Numbered from the stretch's first letter, positions 1 through 9,163 are shown. The stretch: 64,000 nt of DNA from Microbacterium maritypicum MF109 (GCF_000455825.1 NZ_ATAO01000217.1:62001-126000), one strand, 5' to 3'. Notes: generated by a model not told the origin, from the sequence alone. Program-made: numbers and translations.

Positions 1-573
1 CTGCACGGTCTGAGCGAAGGGGTCATCACGGTCGACGGCACCGGGCGGATCACGCTCGTCAACGACGCCGCCGCCCGATTCCTCGACAGGGATGCCGCCG
101 ATCTCGATGGCGAACCCGCCGCCGAGGTCCTGGGCACAGAGCTCGCCACGGTGCTCCGGGAGGGCGAGTCCGCCGGCCGGCCGGTGATCGTCGGGGCGCA
201 CGTGCTCGTCGCCCGCAGCACCGGAAGCGAGGCAGACGGCGAAGGCATCGGAGCGACGCTGCTGTTGCGCGATCACACCGAGTTGCATGACGTGGTGCGA
301 CGGGTCGAGGCCGCGGATGCGATCATCGCGTTCCGACAGCGACTCGGGCTCCCCAAGGGACTGAGCGCCGAGACGCTCGATCGTGTCTGCGCAGCTCTCG
401 CTGCGCGCCCCGACGCTTCGGCGACCGAGATCGGCGACGACCTCGAGATCTCGCGCGTCAGCGCCCGCCGCTACCTCGAGCATCTCGCCGGCTCCGGCCG
501 AGCGACCCGCACGCTCGACTACTCGACCAAGGGCCGCCCGAGTACCCGCTACCGGTCGAACGACGCCGTCTGA
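1..573 (+). CDS. PAS/HTH regulator, CitA-CitB-like chimera (5' partial)
   Basis: The reading frame is open from the first base and ends at TGA 571-573, so the N-terminus lies outside the window (190 residues visible). Residues 1 to about 95 look like the PAS sensor region of a CitA/DcuS-type histidine kinase (GVITVDGTGRITLVNDAAA, then LLLRDHTEL, the usual link to the kinase core). No histidine-phosphotransfer or ATPase domain follows. The chain passes directly into LPKGLSAETLDRV and SRVSARRYLEHL, which is the C-terminal helix-turn-helix of a CitB/DctR-type response regulator. No receiver domain is visible. The simplest reading is an in-frame fusion left by deletion between adjacent kinase and regulator genes; a natural one-component PAS-HTH regulator is the alternative. 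The domain assignments come from motif recognition. Confidence 0.6.
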   Translation: MHGLSEGVITVDGTGRITLVNDAAARFLDRDAADLDGEPAAEVLGTELATVLREGESAGRPVIVGAHVLVARSTGSEADGEGIGATLLLRDHTELHDVVRRVEAADAIIAFRQRLGLPKGLSAETLDRVCAALAARPDASATEIGDDLEISRVSARRYLEHLAGSGRATRTLDYSTKGRPSTRYRSNDAV

Positions 574-664
574 AGCCCGTCACCCCTGGGACGCAGTGCC
601 ATTGTGTGCGACACTGGATCGCATTCGACGTCGTCGTCAGCCTGCCCGGATCGAAGGAGATCTC

Positions 665-2239
665 ATGGTTCGCAGTACCTATCCCGATGTGGAGATCCCC
701 GAGGTCTCCATCCACGAGTTCCTGTTCGGCGATCTCTCCGAAGCCGAACTCGACACCATCGCCCTCGTCGACGGGATGAGCGGGGCGACCACCACCTACC
801 GGCAGCTCGTCGGACAGATCGACCTTTTCGCCGGCGCCCTCGCGGCACGCGGAGTCGGGGTGGGCACCACTGTCGGCGTCCTCTGTCCGAACATCCCGGC
901 CTTCGCCACCGTTTTCCACGGCATCCTCCGCGCGGGGGCGACGGCCACCACCATCAACTCCCTCTACACCGCCGACGAGATCGCGAACCAGCTCACCGAC
1001 GCCGGAGCGACCTGGCTCGTGACGGTCTCCCCTCTGCTTCCCGGCGCACAGGCCGCCGCGGACAAGCTCGGGTTCGACGCCGACCACGTGATCGTTCTCG
1101 ATGGCGCCGAGGGCCACCCGTCCCTCCCCGCGCTGCTCAGCGAAGGGCACCCCGCACCGGACGTGACATTCGACCCGGCGACCCATCTCGCCGTCCTCCC
1201 CTACTCCTCGGGAACGACCGGCCGCCCGAAGGGCGTCATGCTCACGCACCGCAACCTGGTGGCCAACGTGTCGCAGTGCCGTCCGGTCCTCGGCGTCGAT
1301 GCCAGTGACCGGGTGCTCGCCGTCCTGCCCTTCTTCCACATCTACGGCATGACGGTGCTGCTGAACTTCGCGCTGCGTCAACGGGCCGGGCTCGTAACGA
1401 TGCCGAAGTTCGACCTCCCCGAGTTCCTGCGCATCATCGCCGATCACCGCACCACCTGGGTGTTCGTCGCTCCCCCGATCGCAGTCGCGCTCGCGAAGCA
1501 TCCGATCGTCGACCAGTACGACCTCTCCGCCGTGAAGGTGATCTTCTCCGGCGCCGCGCCTCTCGACGGCGCCCTGGCCTCGGCGGTGGCCAACCGCTTG
1601 GGGTGCATCGTGACCCAGGGGTACGGCATGACCGAGACCAGCCCCGCGGTCAACCTCATCTCCGAGGCGCGCACCGACATCGACCGTTCGACCATCGGGC
1701 CGCTCGTCCCGAACACCGAAGCACGGCTCGTCGATCCCGATTCGGGCGAAGACGTCACAGTGCCGGCAGAGGGCGCGAGCGAGCCCGGCGAACTGTGGGT
1801 GCGGGGACCGCAGGTCATGGTCGGCTACCTCAACCGCCCGGACGCCACGGCAGAGATGCTCGATGCCGACGGCTGGCTGCACACCGGTGATGTCGCCACC
1901 GTCACCGATGAGGGCATCTACCGTATCGTCGACCGGCTCAAGGAACTCATCAAGTACAAGGGCTACCAGGTGGCTCCGGCCGTGCTGGAAGCCGTGCTGC
2001 TCGAGCATCCCTCCATCGCCGATGCCGCCGTGATCGGCGCACTCGATGAGGACGGCCAGGAGGTGCCCAAGGCCTTCGTCGTACGCCAGCCGGAAGCCGA
2101 ACTCGATGCCGAGGCGGTCATGGCCCACGTCGCCTCGCATGTCGCGCCGCACGAGAAGGTACGCCAGGTGGAGTTCATCGATGTGATCCCCAAGTCGAGC
2201 TCGGGGAAGATCCTGCGCAAGGATCTGCGTACCCGCTGA
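665..2239 (+). CDS. AMP-forming acyl-CoA synthetase, 4-coumarate-CoA ligase family
   Basis: A 524-residue adenylate-forming enzyme that activates a carboxylic acid to an acyl-AMP and then a CoA thioester. The phosphate-binding box I YSSGTTGRPKG is at about 180-190, GYGMTE at 319-324, GWLHTGD at 403-409, and the catalytic lysine in GKILRK near 515, so all landmarks of an active ANL enzyme are present. Length fits 4-coumarate-CoA ligase or medium-chain/aryl acyl-CoA ligases; the acid substrate cannot be read from the sequence. The ATG at 665 is chosen because GAAGGAGA lies 5 bases upstream; the longer open frame to the left overlaps the preceding gene and has no ribosome site. It stands alone and ends at a terminator facing rplQ. 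Confidence 0.88.
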   Translation: MVRSTYPDVEIPEVSIHEFLFGDLSEAELDTIALVDGMSGATTTYRQLVGQIDLFAGALAARGVGVGTTVGVLCPNIPAFATVFHGILRAGATATTINSLYTADEIANQLTDAGATWLVTVSPLLPGAQAAADKLGFDADHVIVLDGAEGHPSLPALLSEGHPAPDVTFDPATHLAVLPYSSGTTGRPKGVMLTHRNLVANVSQCRPVLGVDASDRVLAVLPFFHIYGMTVLLNFALRQRAGLVTMPKFDLPEFLRIIADHRTTWVFVAPPIAVALAKHPIVDQYDLSAVKVIFSGAAPLDGALASAVANRLGCIVTQGYGMTETSPAVNLISEARTDIDRSTIGPLVPNTEARLVDPDSGEDVTVPAEGASEPGELWVRGPQVMVGYLNRPDATAEMLDADGWLHTGDVATVTDEGIYRIVDRLKELIKYKGYQVAPAVLEAVLLEHPSIADAAVIGALDEDGQEVPKAFVVRQPEAELDAEAVMAHVASHVAPHEKVRQVEFIDVIPKSSSGKILRKDLRTR

Positions 2240-2256
2240 CGACGTCACCGGGTACA

Positions 2257-2298
2257 CGAAGAAGCCCGCCATCCCTTTCGGGGTGGCGGGCTTCTTCG
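2257..2298. terminator. Bidirectional terminator between the CoA ligase and rplQ
   Basis: A 15-bp perfect stem (CGAAGAAGCCCGCCA at 2257-2271 with its complement at 2284-2298) continues through a CCC/GGG extension to a 4-base loop. The stem has A/T-rich ends on both sides, so it can stop transcription from both convergent genes. Confidence 0.85.
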
Positions 2299-2310
2299 TG
2301 AGCGAAGTAC

Positions 2311-2868
2311 TTACTCGGACTTCTTCTCGACAGCGTCCTCGGCGGCAGCCTCGGCTGCTTCGCCCTCGGCCTGCGACTCGGCGCCGGCCTCGACGGTCTC
2401 GTCGGCGGGAGCCTCCTCAGCGGGAGCCTCCTCGACGACCTCAGCCGGCTTCTCGGCCTTCTCGGCCTTCGGAGCAGCAGCCTTCTTGGTCGACTTCGCC
2501 TTCGGGGTGACGGGCTCGAGGACGAGCTCGATCACGGCCATAGGCGCGTTGTCGCCCTTGCGGTTGCCGACCTTCGTGATGCGGGTGTAGCCGCCCTCAC
2601 GGTCAGCGACGAGCGGCGCGATCTCGGAGAACAGGACGTGCACGACTTCCTTGTCACCGATGACCGACAGCACGCGACGACGCGCGTGCAGGTCGCCACG
2701 CTTGGCGAAGGTGATCAGACGCTCGGCGAGCGGACGAAGGCGCTTGGCCTTGGTCTCGGTCGTCTTGATCGACTTGTGGGTGTAGAGCGCCGCCGCGAGG
2801 TTGGCAAGCATCAGGCGCTCGTGTGCGGGGCCGCCTCCGAGGCGGGGACCCTTAGTGGGCTTGGGCAT
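2311..2868 (-). CDS. rplQ: Large-subunit ribosomal protein L17 with acidic/alanine-rich tail
   Basis: Ribosomal protein bL17 of the 50S subunit, near the exit tunnel. The first ~118 residues are the conserved domain ([20 protein letters not shown], then [11 protein letters not shown]). Residues ~120-185 form an Ala/Glu/Lys-rich low-complexity tail not found in the ~120-residue E. coli protein. It is the last gene of the block, 33 bases after rpoA, and ends at the shared terminator. The tail is probably disordered and its role is unknown. Confidence 0.96.
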   Translation of the reverse strand: MPKPTKGPRLGGGPAHERLMLANLAAALYTHKSIKTTETKAKRLRPLAERLITFAKRGDLHARRRVLSVIGDKEVVHVLFSEIAPLVADREGGYTRITKVGNRKGDNAPMAVIELVLEPVTPKAKSTKKAAAPKAEKAEKPAEVVEEAPAEEAPADETVEAGAESQAEGEAAEAAAEDAVEKKSE

Positions 2869-2901
2869 AATCGTCTAACTCCTGGTCAGAAAGGTCGGGT
2901 A

Positions 2902-3891
2902 TCAGAAGGACTCGTCTTCGCTGCCGCCGTAGAAGTGGGCGCCGTCGAAACCGGGCACCGAATCCTTGAGCGACAGACCGAGCGAGATGAGCTTGTCGCG
3001 CACCTCGTCGACCGACTTCTGGCCGAAATTGCGGATGTTCATGAGCTGCGTCTCCGACAGGGCGACGAGCTCGGAAACGGTGTTGATGCCCTCACGCTTC
3101 AGGCAGTTGTACGAGCGGACCGACAGGTCGAGGTCCTCGATCGGCATCGACAGCTCGCTGGAGTTCACTGCCTCCACCGGCGCCGGGCCGATCTCGATGC
3201 CCTCGGCCTCGACGTTCAGCTCGCGGGCGAGACCGAACAGCTCGGTGAGCGTCTTCGCAGCCGAAGCGACGGCGTCGCGGGGGCTGATGGCCGACTTGGT
3301 CTCGACGTCGAGGACGAGCTTGTCGAAGTCGGTGCGCTCCCCGGCACGGGTCGCGTCGACGCGGTAGCTGACCTTGAGGACCGGCGAGTAGATCGAGTCG
3401 ATCGGGATCTGACCGGCCTCGGCGTACTCGTTGCGGTTCTGCGTCGCCGAGACGTAGCCACGGCCACGCTCGATGGTGAGCTCGAGCTCGAACTTCGCGG
3501 TGTCGTTCAGCGTCGCGATGACGAGCTCGGGGTTCTGCACCTCGACACCGGCCGGAGCCGAGATGTCAGCGGCGGTGACTTCGCCCGCACCGGTCTTGCG
3601 CAGGTACGCGGTGATGGGCTCATCACGCTCCGACGAGACGACGAGCTGCTTGATGTTGAGGATGATCTCGGTGACATCCTCCTTCACGCCGGGGATGGTG
3701 CTGAACTCGTGCAGCACGCCGTCGATGCGAACGCTGGTGACAGCAGCACCGGGGATCGACGACAGCAGGCTGCGACGCAGCGCGTTGCCGATCGTGTAAC
3801 CGAAGCCGGGCTCCAGAGGCTCGATGATGAACCGGCTACGGTTCTCGACGATCTTTTCCTCGGTCAGTGTGGGACGCTGTGCAATAAGCAC
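2902..3891 (-). CDS. rpoA: RNA polymerase alpha subunit
   Basis: The 329-residue alpha subunit. The N-terminal assembly domain (1 to ~230, with [20 protein letters not shown]) dimerises and holds beta/beta-prime. The C-terminal domain (~245-310, with [15 protein letters not shown] and GQKSVDEVR) contacts UP elements and activators. The start is GTG at 3891, with AAGGAA six bases upstream. Unlike the usual rpsK-rpsD-rpoA order, rpsD is absent and 134 noncoding bases precede the gene. Confidence 0.97.
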   Translation of the reverse strand: MLIAQRPTLTEEKIVENRSRFIIEPLEPGFGYTIGNALRRSLLSSIPGAAVTSVRIDGVLHEFSTIPGVKEDVTEIILNIKQLVVSSERDEPITAYLRKTGAGEVTAADISAPAGVEVQNPELVIATLNDTAKFELELTIERGRGYVSATQNRNEYAEAGQIPIDSIYSPVLKVSYRVDATRAGERTDFDKLVLDVETKSAISPRDAVASAAKTLTELFGLARELNVEAEGIEIGPAPVEAVNSSELSMPIEDLDLSVRSYNCLKREGINTVSELVALSETQLMNIRNFGQKSVDEVRDKLISLGLSLKDSVPGFDGAHFYGGSEDESF

Positions 3892-4025
3892 TCTGTGTTC
3901 CTTTCGATCACATGCCCGCTATATGACATGTGGTGGGGTGAGGTTTTGAGTTGTGGAAGTCGATGCCCGCACGCGGGCGTCGAGCCGCTCAGACCACGAA
4001 GGGACCGAGCGGCTCGACACGCGAA
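3892..4025 (-). other. rpsK-rpoA gap where rpsD usually lies
   Basis: These 134 bases hold no gene. They contain the hairpins annotated at 3965-3978 and 3979-4018, then an AT-richer stretch with a -10-like TATAGC before the rpoA ribosome site. No good -35 was found. The stretch may give rpoA-rplQ a separate transcription or processing unit. Confidence 0.5.
3979..4018 (-). terminator. Hairpin after rpsK (terminator or processing site)
   Basis: A 12-bp perfect stem (GTCGAGCCGCTC 3979-3990 with GAGCGGCTCGAC 4007-4018, 16-base loop) lies just downstream of the rpsK stop. A second small stem (GCCCG/CGGGC, 3965-3978) follows. There is no U-tract, so partial termination or RNA processing is as likely as full termination. 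Confidence 0.55.
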
Positions 4026-4424
4026 TCAGACGCGGCGACGCTTCGGCGGACGGCAGCCGTTGTGCGCCTGCGGGGTGACGTCCTGGATCGAACCCACCTC
4101 GAGGCCGGCGGCCTGCAGCGAGCGGATCGCGGTCTCGCGGCCGGAGCCCGGACCCTTCACGAGGACGTCGACCTTCTTGACGCCGTGCTCCGCAGCCTGG
4201 CGGGCAGCCGACTCGGCGGCCATGCCTGCGGCGTACGGGGTCGACTTGCGGGAGCCCTTGAAGCCCACGCCACCCGACGATGCCCAGGCGATGACGGCGC
4301 CGGACGGGTCGGTGATCGAGACGATCGTGTTGTTGAACGTCGACTTGATGTGGGCCTGGCCCAGCGCGATGTTCTTCTTTTCCTTGCGGCGCGGCTTGCG
4401 CGCGGCGGCCTTGGGTGCAGCCAT
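4026..4424 (-). CDS. rpsK: Small-subunit ribosomal protein S11
   Basis: uS11 (132 residues), a platform protein of the 30S subunit next to the mRNA exit. Conserved segments include [33 protein letters not shown] and the basic C-terminus [14 protein letters not shown]. The length is normal. It follows rpsM with a 31-base spacer, and rpsD does not follow. Confidence 0.97.
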   Translation of the reverse strand: MAAPKAAARKPRRKEKKNIALGQAHIKSTFNNTIVSITDPSGAVIAWASSGGVGFKGSRKSTPYAAGMAAESAARQAAEHGVKKVDVLVKGPGSGRETAIRSLQAAGLEVGSIQDVTPQAHNGCRPPKRRRV

Positions 4425-4455
4425 GAAAGTGTTCTCCTAGTCCCTGGGGCCGCGC

Positions 4456-4830
<375 letters not shown>

Positions 4831-4970
4831 GCGGTTCTCCTGGGTGTTGTGGAGGTATGGAACAGGATCGGTGCCCGGGCCTCCGCCCCGAGGTGTCCCC
4901 CGCTTCCGCGAGTTCTGATCCTGCCGTTGTGTTTTCAGTTGTGAGATGTGCGTGAGCGATGCCGCGCAGC

Positions 4971-5001
4971 GCGGGCCCGTCGATCAGACCGGCGGGCCCG
5001 C
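4971..5001 (-). terminator. Hairpin just after rpmJ
   Basis: GCGGGCCCG (4971-4979) pairs with CGGGCCCGC (4993-5001), beginning 7 bases past the rpmJ stop. It could end or attenuate the infA-rpmJ transcript ahead of rpsM. Confidence 0.55.
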
Positions 5002-5008
5002 CAGGGAC

Positions 5009-5125
5009 TCAGCCCTGGCGCTGCTTGTGACGCGGGTTGCTCTTGCAGATCACCATGACGCGGCCGTGACGGCGGATCACCTTGCAGTGATCGCAGATGG
5101 GCTTGACGCTGGGGTTGACCTTCAT
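5009..5125 (-). CDS. rpmJ: Large-subunit ribosomal protein L36 (zinc-binding form)
   Basis: A 38-residue bL36 found by translating the gap between rpsM and infA. It starts [20 protein letters not shown] and ends NPRHKQRQG. The zinc ligands C11, C14, C27 and H33 are all present, so this is the zinc-ribbon form. It is placed next to infA, as in most bacteria. Confidence 0.96.
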   Translation of the reverse strand: MKVNPSVKPICDHCKVIRRHGRVMVICKSNPRHKQRQG

Positions 5126-5189
5126 GATGTTTCCTGTTCGCTGTCTTCGTACCGCCCCAGGCAGGGGCAGGCCGTTACTTCTCGACCGA

Positions 5190-5411
5190 TCAGCGGTAGC
5201 GGTAGACGATACGGCCGCGGGTCAGGTCGTAGGGGCTGAGCTCCACGACCACACGGTCCTCGGGGATGATACGGATGTAGTTCTGCCGCATCTTGCCGGA
5301 GATCGTTGCAAGGACCTTGTGTCCGTTGCTGAGCTCAACGCGGAACATCGCGTTGGGCAGAGCCTCGGAGATCACGCCCTCGATCTCGATGACACCGTCT
5401 TTCTTAGCCAT
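5190..5411 (-). CDS. infA: Translation initiation factor IF-1
   Basis: A 73-residue S1/OB-fold protein that binds the 30S A site during initiation. The sequence ([14 protein letters not shown]..., then [19 protein letters not shown]) is a near-standard IF-1. The ATG at 5411 is the conserved start; the longer open frame is leader sequence. A good promoter lies about 100 bases upstream, so infA starts its own unit rather than depending only on secY-adk-map. Confidence 0.97.
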   Translation of the reverse strand: MAKKDGVIEIEGVISEALPNAMFRVELSNGHKVLATISGKMRQNYIRIIPEDRVVVELSPYDLTRGRIVYRYR

Positions 5412-5429
5412 AGCCTCGCTGACGCTTCT

Positions 5430-5447
5430 GCAGATCGGTCGATCTGC
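5430..5447 (-). promoter_or_regulatory. Hairpin in the infA leader
   Basis: GCAGATC (5430-5436) and GATCTGC (5441-5447) form a 7-bp stem, 8 with the closing C-G, around 20 bases upstream of the infA start. It may be a leader structure or a weak terminator for readthrough from map and the dsb-like gene. Confidence 0.4.
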
Positions 5448-5516
5448 GGTGGGTGATTGGTTTGTGGTGCTGCACCGCCGGACACGCCGAATCAAGGCAC
5501 AAAGCACCAAAGATCT

Positions 5517-5545
5517 ATGTTAGACGCTCCGGAGCCATCCGGCAA
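5517..5545 (-). promoter_or_regulatory. Probable infA promoter
   Basis: On the minus strand TTGCCG (5545-5540) and TAACAT (5522-5517) are spaced 17 bases apart. This is a good sigma-A arrangement, giving a start near 5510 and a leader of roughly 100 bases to infA. Confidence 0.5.
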
Positions 5546-5575
5546 CTTGACGGCCAGGGCCGGGAAGCCGCCGGT

Positions 5576-6244
5576 TCAGCTGATCAGGTCGGTGAACTTC
5601 TTCAGGTCGGCCTGGTCCTGCAGGTTGAGGCGCGTGCCGTTGATGTCCACCGTCGGCGTGCCGGCGATCTCGTGGGACTTCGCCTGCGCCGCACCGAACT
5701 TGCGGTACGTCTCGTCGGTGATGCACGAGACCGCGTCGTCCGCACCGACCTGTGTCGCGAAGCCGGCCAGCTGGTCGTTCGTCAGACCGGTCGAGTTCTC
5801 CTCGGGCTGGTTCTCGAAGAGCGTCTTGGCGAAGTCGAGGTACAGGTCAGGGTTCGACTCGGCGACGCAGAACGCGGCACCTGCCGACCGCGAGGAGTAC
5901 TCGGTGCCCTGCGAGAAACGGTCGAGGATCGCGATCGGGTGGTACTCGAGCGTGATGCGGCCGTCGGCAGCCGCGGCTTCGAGCTGAGCACCGAACTGGT
6001 CCTCGAAGGTCTTGCAGACCGGGCACTGGAAGTCGACGAACACCGCGATGGTGTCTTCACCGTCGCCGAACGAGACCGCACCGGTCTCGGAGTTGAAGGT
6101 GTCGTTGGCCTTCGGCGCCGCGCCGGGCGAGGTCGCCTGGTTGTTGAGGAACACCACGAGTCCACCGATCGCCACCAGCACCACGACGACGGCGATGGAG
6201 ACGCCGATCGCGAACCAGTTGGTGTTGCTCTTCGCCGCTGCCAT
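5576..6244 (-). CDS. Membrane-anchored DsbA-like thiol-disulfide oxidoreductase
   Basis: A 222-residue protein with an N-terminal transmembrane anchor (~12-33), a short linker and a thioredoxin-fold DsbA domain outside the membrane. The active-site motif is CPVC (C74, C77) in VFVDFQCPVCKTF, and a cis-proline loop appears as GTPT near the C-terminus. Two further cysteines (FCVAES, SCITD) may form a second disulfide. It probably oxidises or reduces exported proteins. The stop of map is directly adjacent to its start (6244), so it is cotranscribed with map. An exported redox protein between map and infA is unexpected within a translation cluster. Confidence 0.85.
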   Translation of the reverse strand: MAAAKSNTNWFAIGVSIAVVVVLVAIGGLVVFLNNQATSPGAAPKANDTFNSETGAVSFGDGEDTIAVFVDFQCPVCKTFEDQFGAQLEAAAADGRITLEYHPIAILDRFSQGTEYSSRSAGAAFCVAESNPDLYLDFAKTLFENQPEENSTGLTNDQLAGFATQVGADDAVSCITDETYRKFGAAQAKSHEIAGTPTVDINGTRLNLQDQADLKKFTDLIS

Positions 6245-7095
6245 TACTTTCCGATCTCTCGAGGCTCGACCCCGAACGGGGCGAGTCCGGCTCTTCCACC
6301 ATCGGGCGCAGTCAGCACCCAGATACCCCCATCATGCAGGGCGACGCTATGTTCCCAATGGGAGCCGTCTGTGCCGTCCACCGTGGTGACGGTCCAGTCG
6401 TCCTCCTCGATGAAGGTCGCCTCCCCACCGGCGGTGACCATCGGCTCGATCGCGAGCACGAGGCCGGGCTTCACGTCTTCACCGCGGTCGGGTGTGCGGT
6501 AGTTGAAGACGCTGGGGGCTTCGTGCATCTTGCGACCGATGCCGTGTCCGACGTATTCGCGCAGGATGCCGTATGGCTCGCCGGAGACCGCTGACGGTCC
6601 CTGAGCCTCGATGTAGTCCTGGATGGCCGCACCGATCTCGTCGATGGACGAGACCGAGGCCATGGCGGCGATTCCCGCCCACATGGACCCCTCGGTCACG
6701 CGGGAGAGCTCCTCGCGACGGGCGACCACCTCGGGGCGCTCCGGGTCGGGCACGACCACGGTGATGGCGCTGTCGCCGTTCCACCCCTGGAACTGCGCAC
6801 CGCAGTCGACCGACACGATGTCACCCGGCTGGAGCACCCGCTCCCCCGGGATCCCGTGCACGACCTGCTCGTTCACCGAGATGCAGGTGGTGTGGTGATA
6901 GCCGCGCACCAGCTGGAAATTCGACTCGGCGCCGCGGGCGAGGATCGTGCGGTTCGCCACCGTGTCGAGCTCGAGCGTCGTCACACCGGCCTTGATCAGC
7001 GGGCGGACAGCATCCAGTGCCGCCGCCGTGATGAGGCCGGGCTCCACCATGGCTCGCAGCTGAGCCGGGGTCTTGTAGATCGACCGGCGGAACAT
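6244..7095 (-). CDS. map: Type I methionine aminopeptidase
   Basis: A 283-residue dinuclear metallopeptidase that removes the initiator methionine from nascent proteins. The pita-bread fold metal ligands are visible: D in VSVDCGAQ, D in GWNGDSA, H in YVGHGIGRKMHEAP, E in LAIEPM and E in the WEHSVA segment. The ATG at 7095 (MFRRSIYKTPAQLRAM) is chosen; it lies a few bases after the adk stop, and the longer frame overlaps adk. Cotranscribed with secY-adk. Confidence 0.95.
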   Translation of the reverse strand: MFRRSIYKTPAQLRAMVEPGLITAAALDAVRPLIKAGVTTLELDTVANRTILARGAESNFQLVRGYHHTTCISVNEQVVHGIPGERVLQPGDIVSVDCGAQFQGWNGDSAITVVVPDPERPEVVARREELSRVTEGSMWAGIAAMASVSSIDEIGAAIQDYIEAQGPSAVSGEPYGILREYVGHGIGRKMHEAPSVFNYRTPDRGEDVKPGLVLAIEPMVTAGGEATFIEEDDWTVTTVDGTDGSHWEHSVALHDGGIWVLTAPDGGRAGLAPFGVEPREIGK

Positions 7096-7096
7096 C

Positions 7097-7702
7097 TCAG
7101 GAGGCGGAGGCCGCGAGACGCAGACCGCGCGCGGCCAGGGCCTCGGCGATGCGCTCGGTGATCTCGTCGAGGGAGCCGACGCCGTCGATACGGTCGACGA
7201 TGCCCTTGGCCCCGTAGACCTCGAGGATCGGGGCGGTCTCGCGCTCGTAGATGTCGAGGCGGTGGCCGATGGCCTCCGGGGTGTCGTCGGAGCGTCCCTG
7301 CTCGGTCGCACGGAGCGTCAGACGCTCCAGACTCTCCTCGCGCGGCACGTCGAGGAGGATGACGGCGTCGAGCGCCTGTCCCCGTTCGGCGAGGAACGAC
7401 TCGAGGTGGGCGACCTGCGCGGTGTTGCGCGGGTAGCCGTCGAGCAGGAAGCCGTGAGCGGCATCCTCCTGTGACAGGCGGTCGCGCACGATCTCGCTCG
7501 TCAGCTCGTCCGGAACGAGGTCGCCCTTGTCGAGGATCGCGGTGACCTGCTGCCCGAGGGGCGTCCCCTCCTTGATGTTCGCCCGGAAGATGTCGCCGGT
7601 CGAGACGACCGGGATGCCGTAGGACTCGGCGATGCGCACGCCCTGCGTGCCCTTGCCGGAGCCCTGCGGGCCGACGATGAGAAGACGTGCGGATGCTGTC
7701 AT
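7097..7702 (-). CDS. adk: Adenylate kinase (short-lid form)
   Basis: A 201-residue enzyme for ATP + AMP <-> 2 ADP. The Walker A loop GPQGSGKGTQ is at 11-20, the nucleotide-binding DGYPRN follows, and the lid is the short form (LRATEQGRSDDTPEA) with no zinc-finger insert. Its ATG overlaps the secY stop by four bases (ATGA), so the two are translationally coupled. Confidence 0.96.
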   Translation of the reverse strand: MTASARLLIVGPQGSGKGTQGVRIAESYGIPVVSTGDIFRANIKEGTPLGQQVTAILDKGDLVPDELTSEIVRDRLSQEDAAHGFLLDGYPRNTAQVAHLESFLAERGQALDAVILLDVPREESLERLTLRATEQGRSDDTPEAIGHRLDIYERETAPILEVYGAKGIVDRIDGVGSLDEITERIAEALAARGLRLAASAS

Positions 7703-9021
7703 CGGAGGAGCCCTTCATAGTGTCGCTGCTGCAGCTGCGCGTCGATCTGCTTGACCGTCTCGAGACCCACACCGACGATGATGAGGATCGAGGCGCCGCC
7801 GAACGGGAAGTTCTGGTTGGCGCCGACGGTGGCCAGAGCGATGAGCGGGATGAGCGCGATCAGACCGAGGTACAGGGAGCCGGGGAGCGTGATGCGGGTG
7901 AGCACGTAGTCGAGGTACTCGGCCGTCGGGCGGCCCGCGCGGATGCCGGGGATGAAACCGCCGTACTTCTTCATGTTGTCCGCGACCTCGACCGGGTTGA
8001 ACGTGATCGCCACGTAGAAGTACGTGAACCCGATGATCAGCAGGAAGTACGCGGCCATGTAGACCGGGCTGTTGCCCGACGTGAAGTTCGTCGTGATCCA
8101 GGTCACCCAGGCGGCCGGAGTCGATCCGTCCTGCGGGGTGTTGAACTGCGCGATGAGCGCCGGGATGTACAGCAGCGACGAGGCGAAGATCACGGGGATC
8201 ACGCCCGCCATGTTCACCTTGATCGGGATGTAGGTGTTCGTGCCACCGTAGGTGCGTCGACCCACCATGCGCTTGGCGTACTGCACCGGGATGCGTCGCT
8301 GGGATTGCTCGACGAACACGACGAGCCCCATCACGATGATTCCGACCAGCAGCACCAGCAGGAAGACCTCGAAGCCCTTGGTCTGCCAGATGAGGCTCAT
8401 GGCACCGGGGAACGTGGCGGCGATCGAGGTGAAGATGAGCAGCGACATGCCGTTGCCGATGCCGCGCTCGGTGACGAGCTCGGCGAACCACATGATCAGG
8501 CCGGTACCGGCCGTCATCGCCATGATGATGAGCAGCTGCGCCCACCACACATCGTTCGTCAGAAGCTGCTGGCAGGCCGCGAGATCGGTCGTGCCGAAGA
8601 GCTGGCCGCTACGGGCCACCGTGACGAGAGTCGTCGACTGGAGCAGCGCGAGGGCGATCGTGAGGTAACGCGTGTACTGGGTCAGACGGGCCTGGCCGGC
8701 CTGTCCTTCCTTGTGCAGCGCCTCGAAGTGCGGGATGACCACGCGCAGGAGCTGCGTGATGATCGTCGCGGTGATGTACGGCATGACGCCGAGCGCGAAG
8801 ATCGACAGCTGCAGCAGCGCGCCGCCGGAGAAGAGGTTGACCAGTCCGAGCAGCCCATCGGTGCCCGCGTTGGCGGCAAGACACTCTTCGACGTTCGGGA
8901 AGTTCACGAACGGCGCCGGGACGTTGGAGCCGAGCCGGTAGATCGCAACGATGGCGAGTGTGAAACCGATCTTCCGACGCAGGTCGGGGGTGCGGAAGAT
9001 CCGCGCGATGGCGCTAAACAA
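7699..9021 (-). CDS. secY: Preprotein translocase channel subunit SecY
   Basis: A 440-residue, ten-helix channel of the Sec translocon. Conserved segments include FTLAIVAIYRLGSNVPAP near the start, GTGLIMWFAELVTERGIGNG and the cytoplasmic loop before FIPGIRAGRPTAEYLDYVL. The start chosen is TTG at 9021 (LFSAIARIFRTPDLRRK), preceded by AGGAGG with a 7-base spacer; it gives the family length. The upstream in-frame ATG at 9108 lies in untranslated leader. A terminator separates it from rplO. Confidence 0.96.
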   Translation of the reverse strand: MFSAIARIFRTPDLRRKIGFTLAIVAIYRLGSNVPAPFVNFPNVEECLAANAGTDGLLGLVNLFSGGALLQLSIFALGVMPYITATIITQLLRVVIPHFEALHKEGQAGQARLTQYTRYLTIALALLQSTTLVTVARSGQLFGTTDLAACQQLLTNDVWWAQLLIIMAMTAGTGLIMWFAELVTERGIGNGMSLLIFTSIAATFPGAMSLIWQTKGFEVFLLVLLVGIIVMGLVVFVEQSQRRIPVQYAKRMVGRRTYGGTNTYIPIKVNMAGVIPVIFASSLLYIPALIAQFNTPQDGSTPAAWVTWITTNFTSGNSPVYMAAYFLLIIGFTYFYVAITFNPVEVADNMKKYGGFIPGIRAGRPTAEYLDYVLTRITLPGSLYLGLIALIPLIALATVGANQNFPFGGASILIIVGVGLETVKQIDAQLQQRHYEGLLR

Positions 9022-9160
9022 GGACGTTCCTCCTGAAAAGGTTGCCGATTCCCGAAGGACGGCTGAAAGACCAGGGTAACGCAAACCGGGCTTCCCGGAA
9101 TTCGCCACCGATACCAGGCCCGCCGGATGCGGCCCCAGAGCGAGGTCTCGGAGTGTGAAA
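9022..9160 (-). promoter_or_regulatory. secY leader and promoter region
   Basis: After the rplO terminator about 140 bases lead to secY. A -10-like TACCCT and TGGTAT are present on the minus strand but neither has a convincing -35. The AGGAGG at 9034-9029 is the secY ribosome site. Confidence 0.35.
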
Positions 9161-9163
9161 CCA

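Noticed and set aside
9022-9108. SecY starting at the upstream ATG (9108)
   Set aside because: It would add 29 polar residues not seen in SecY; the TTG with AGGAGG gives the family start.
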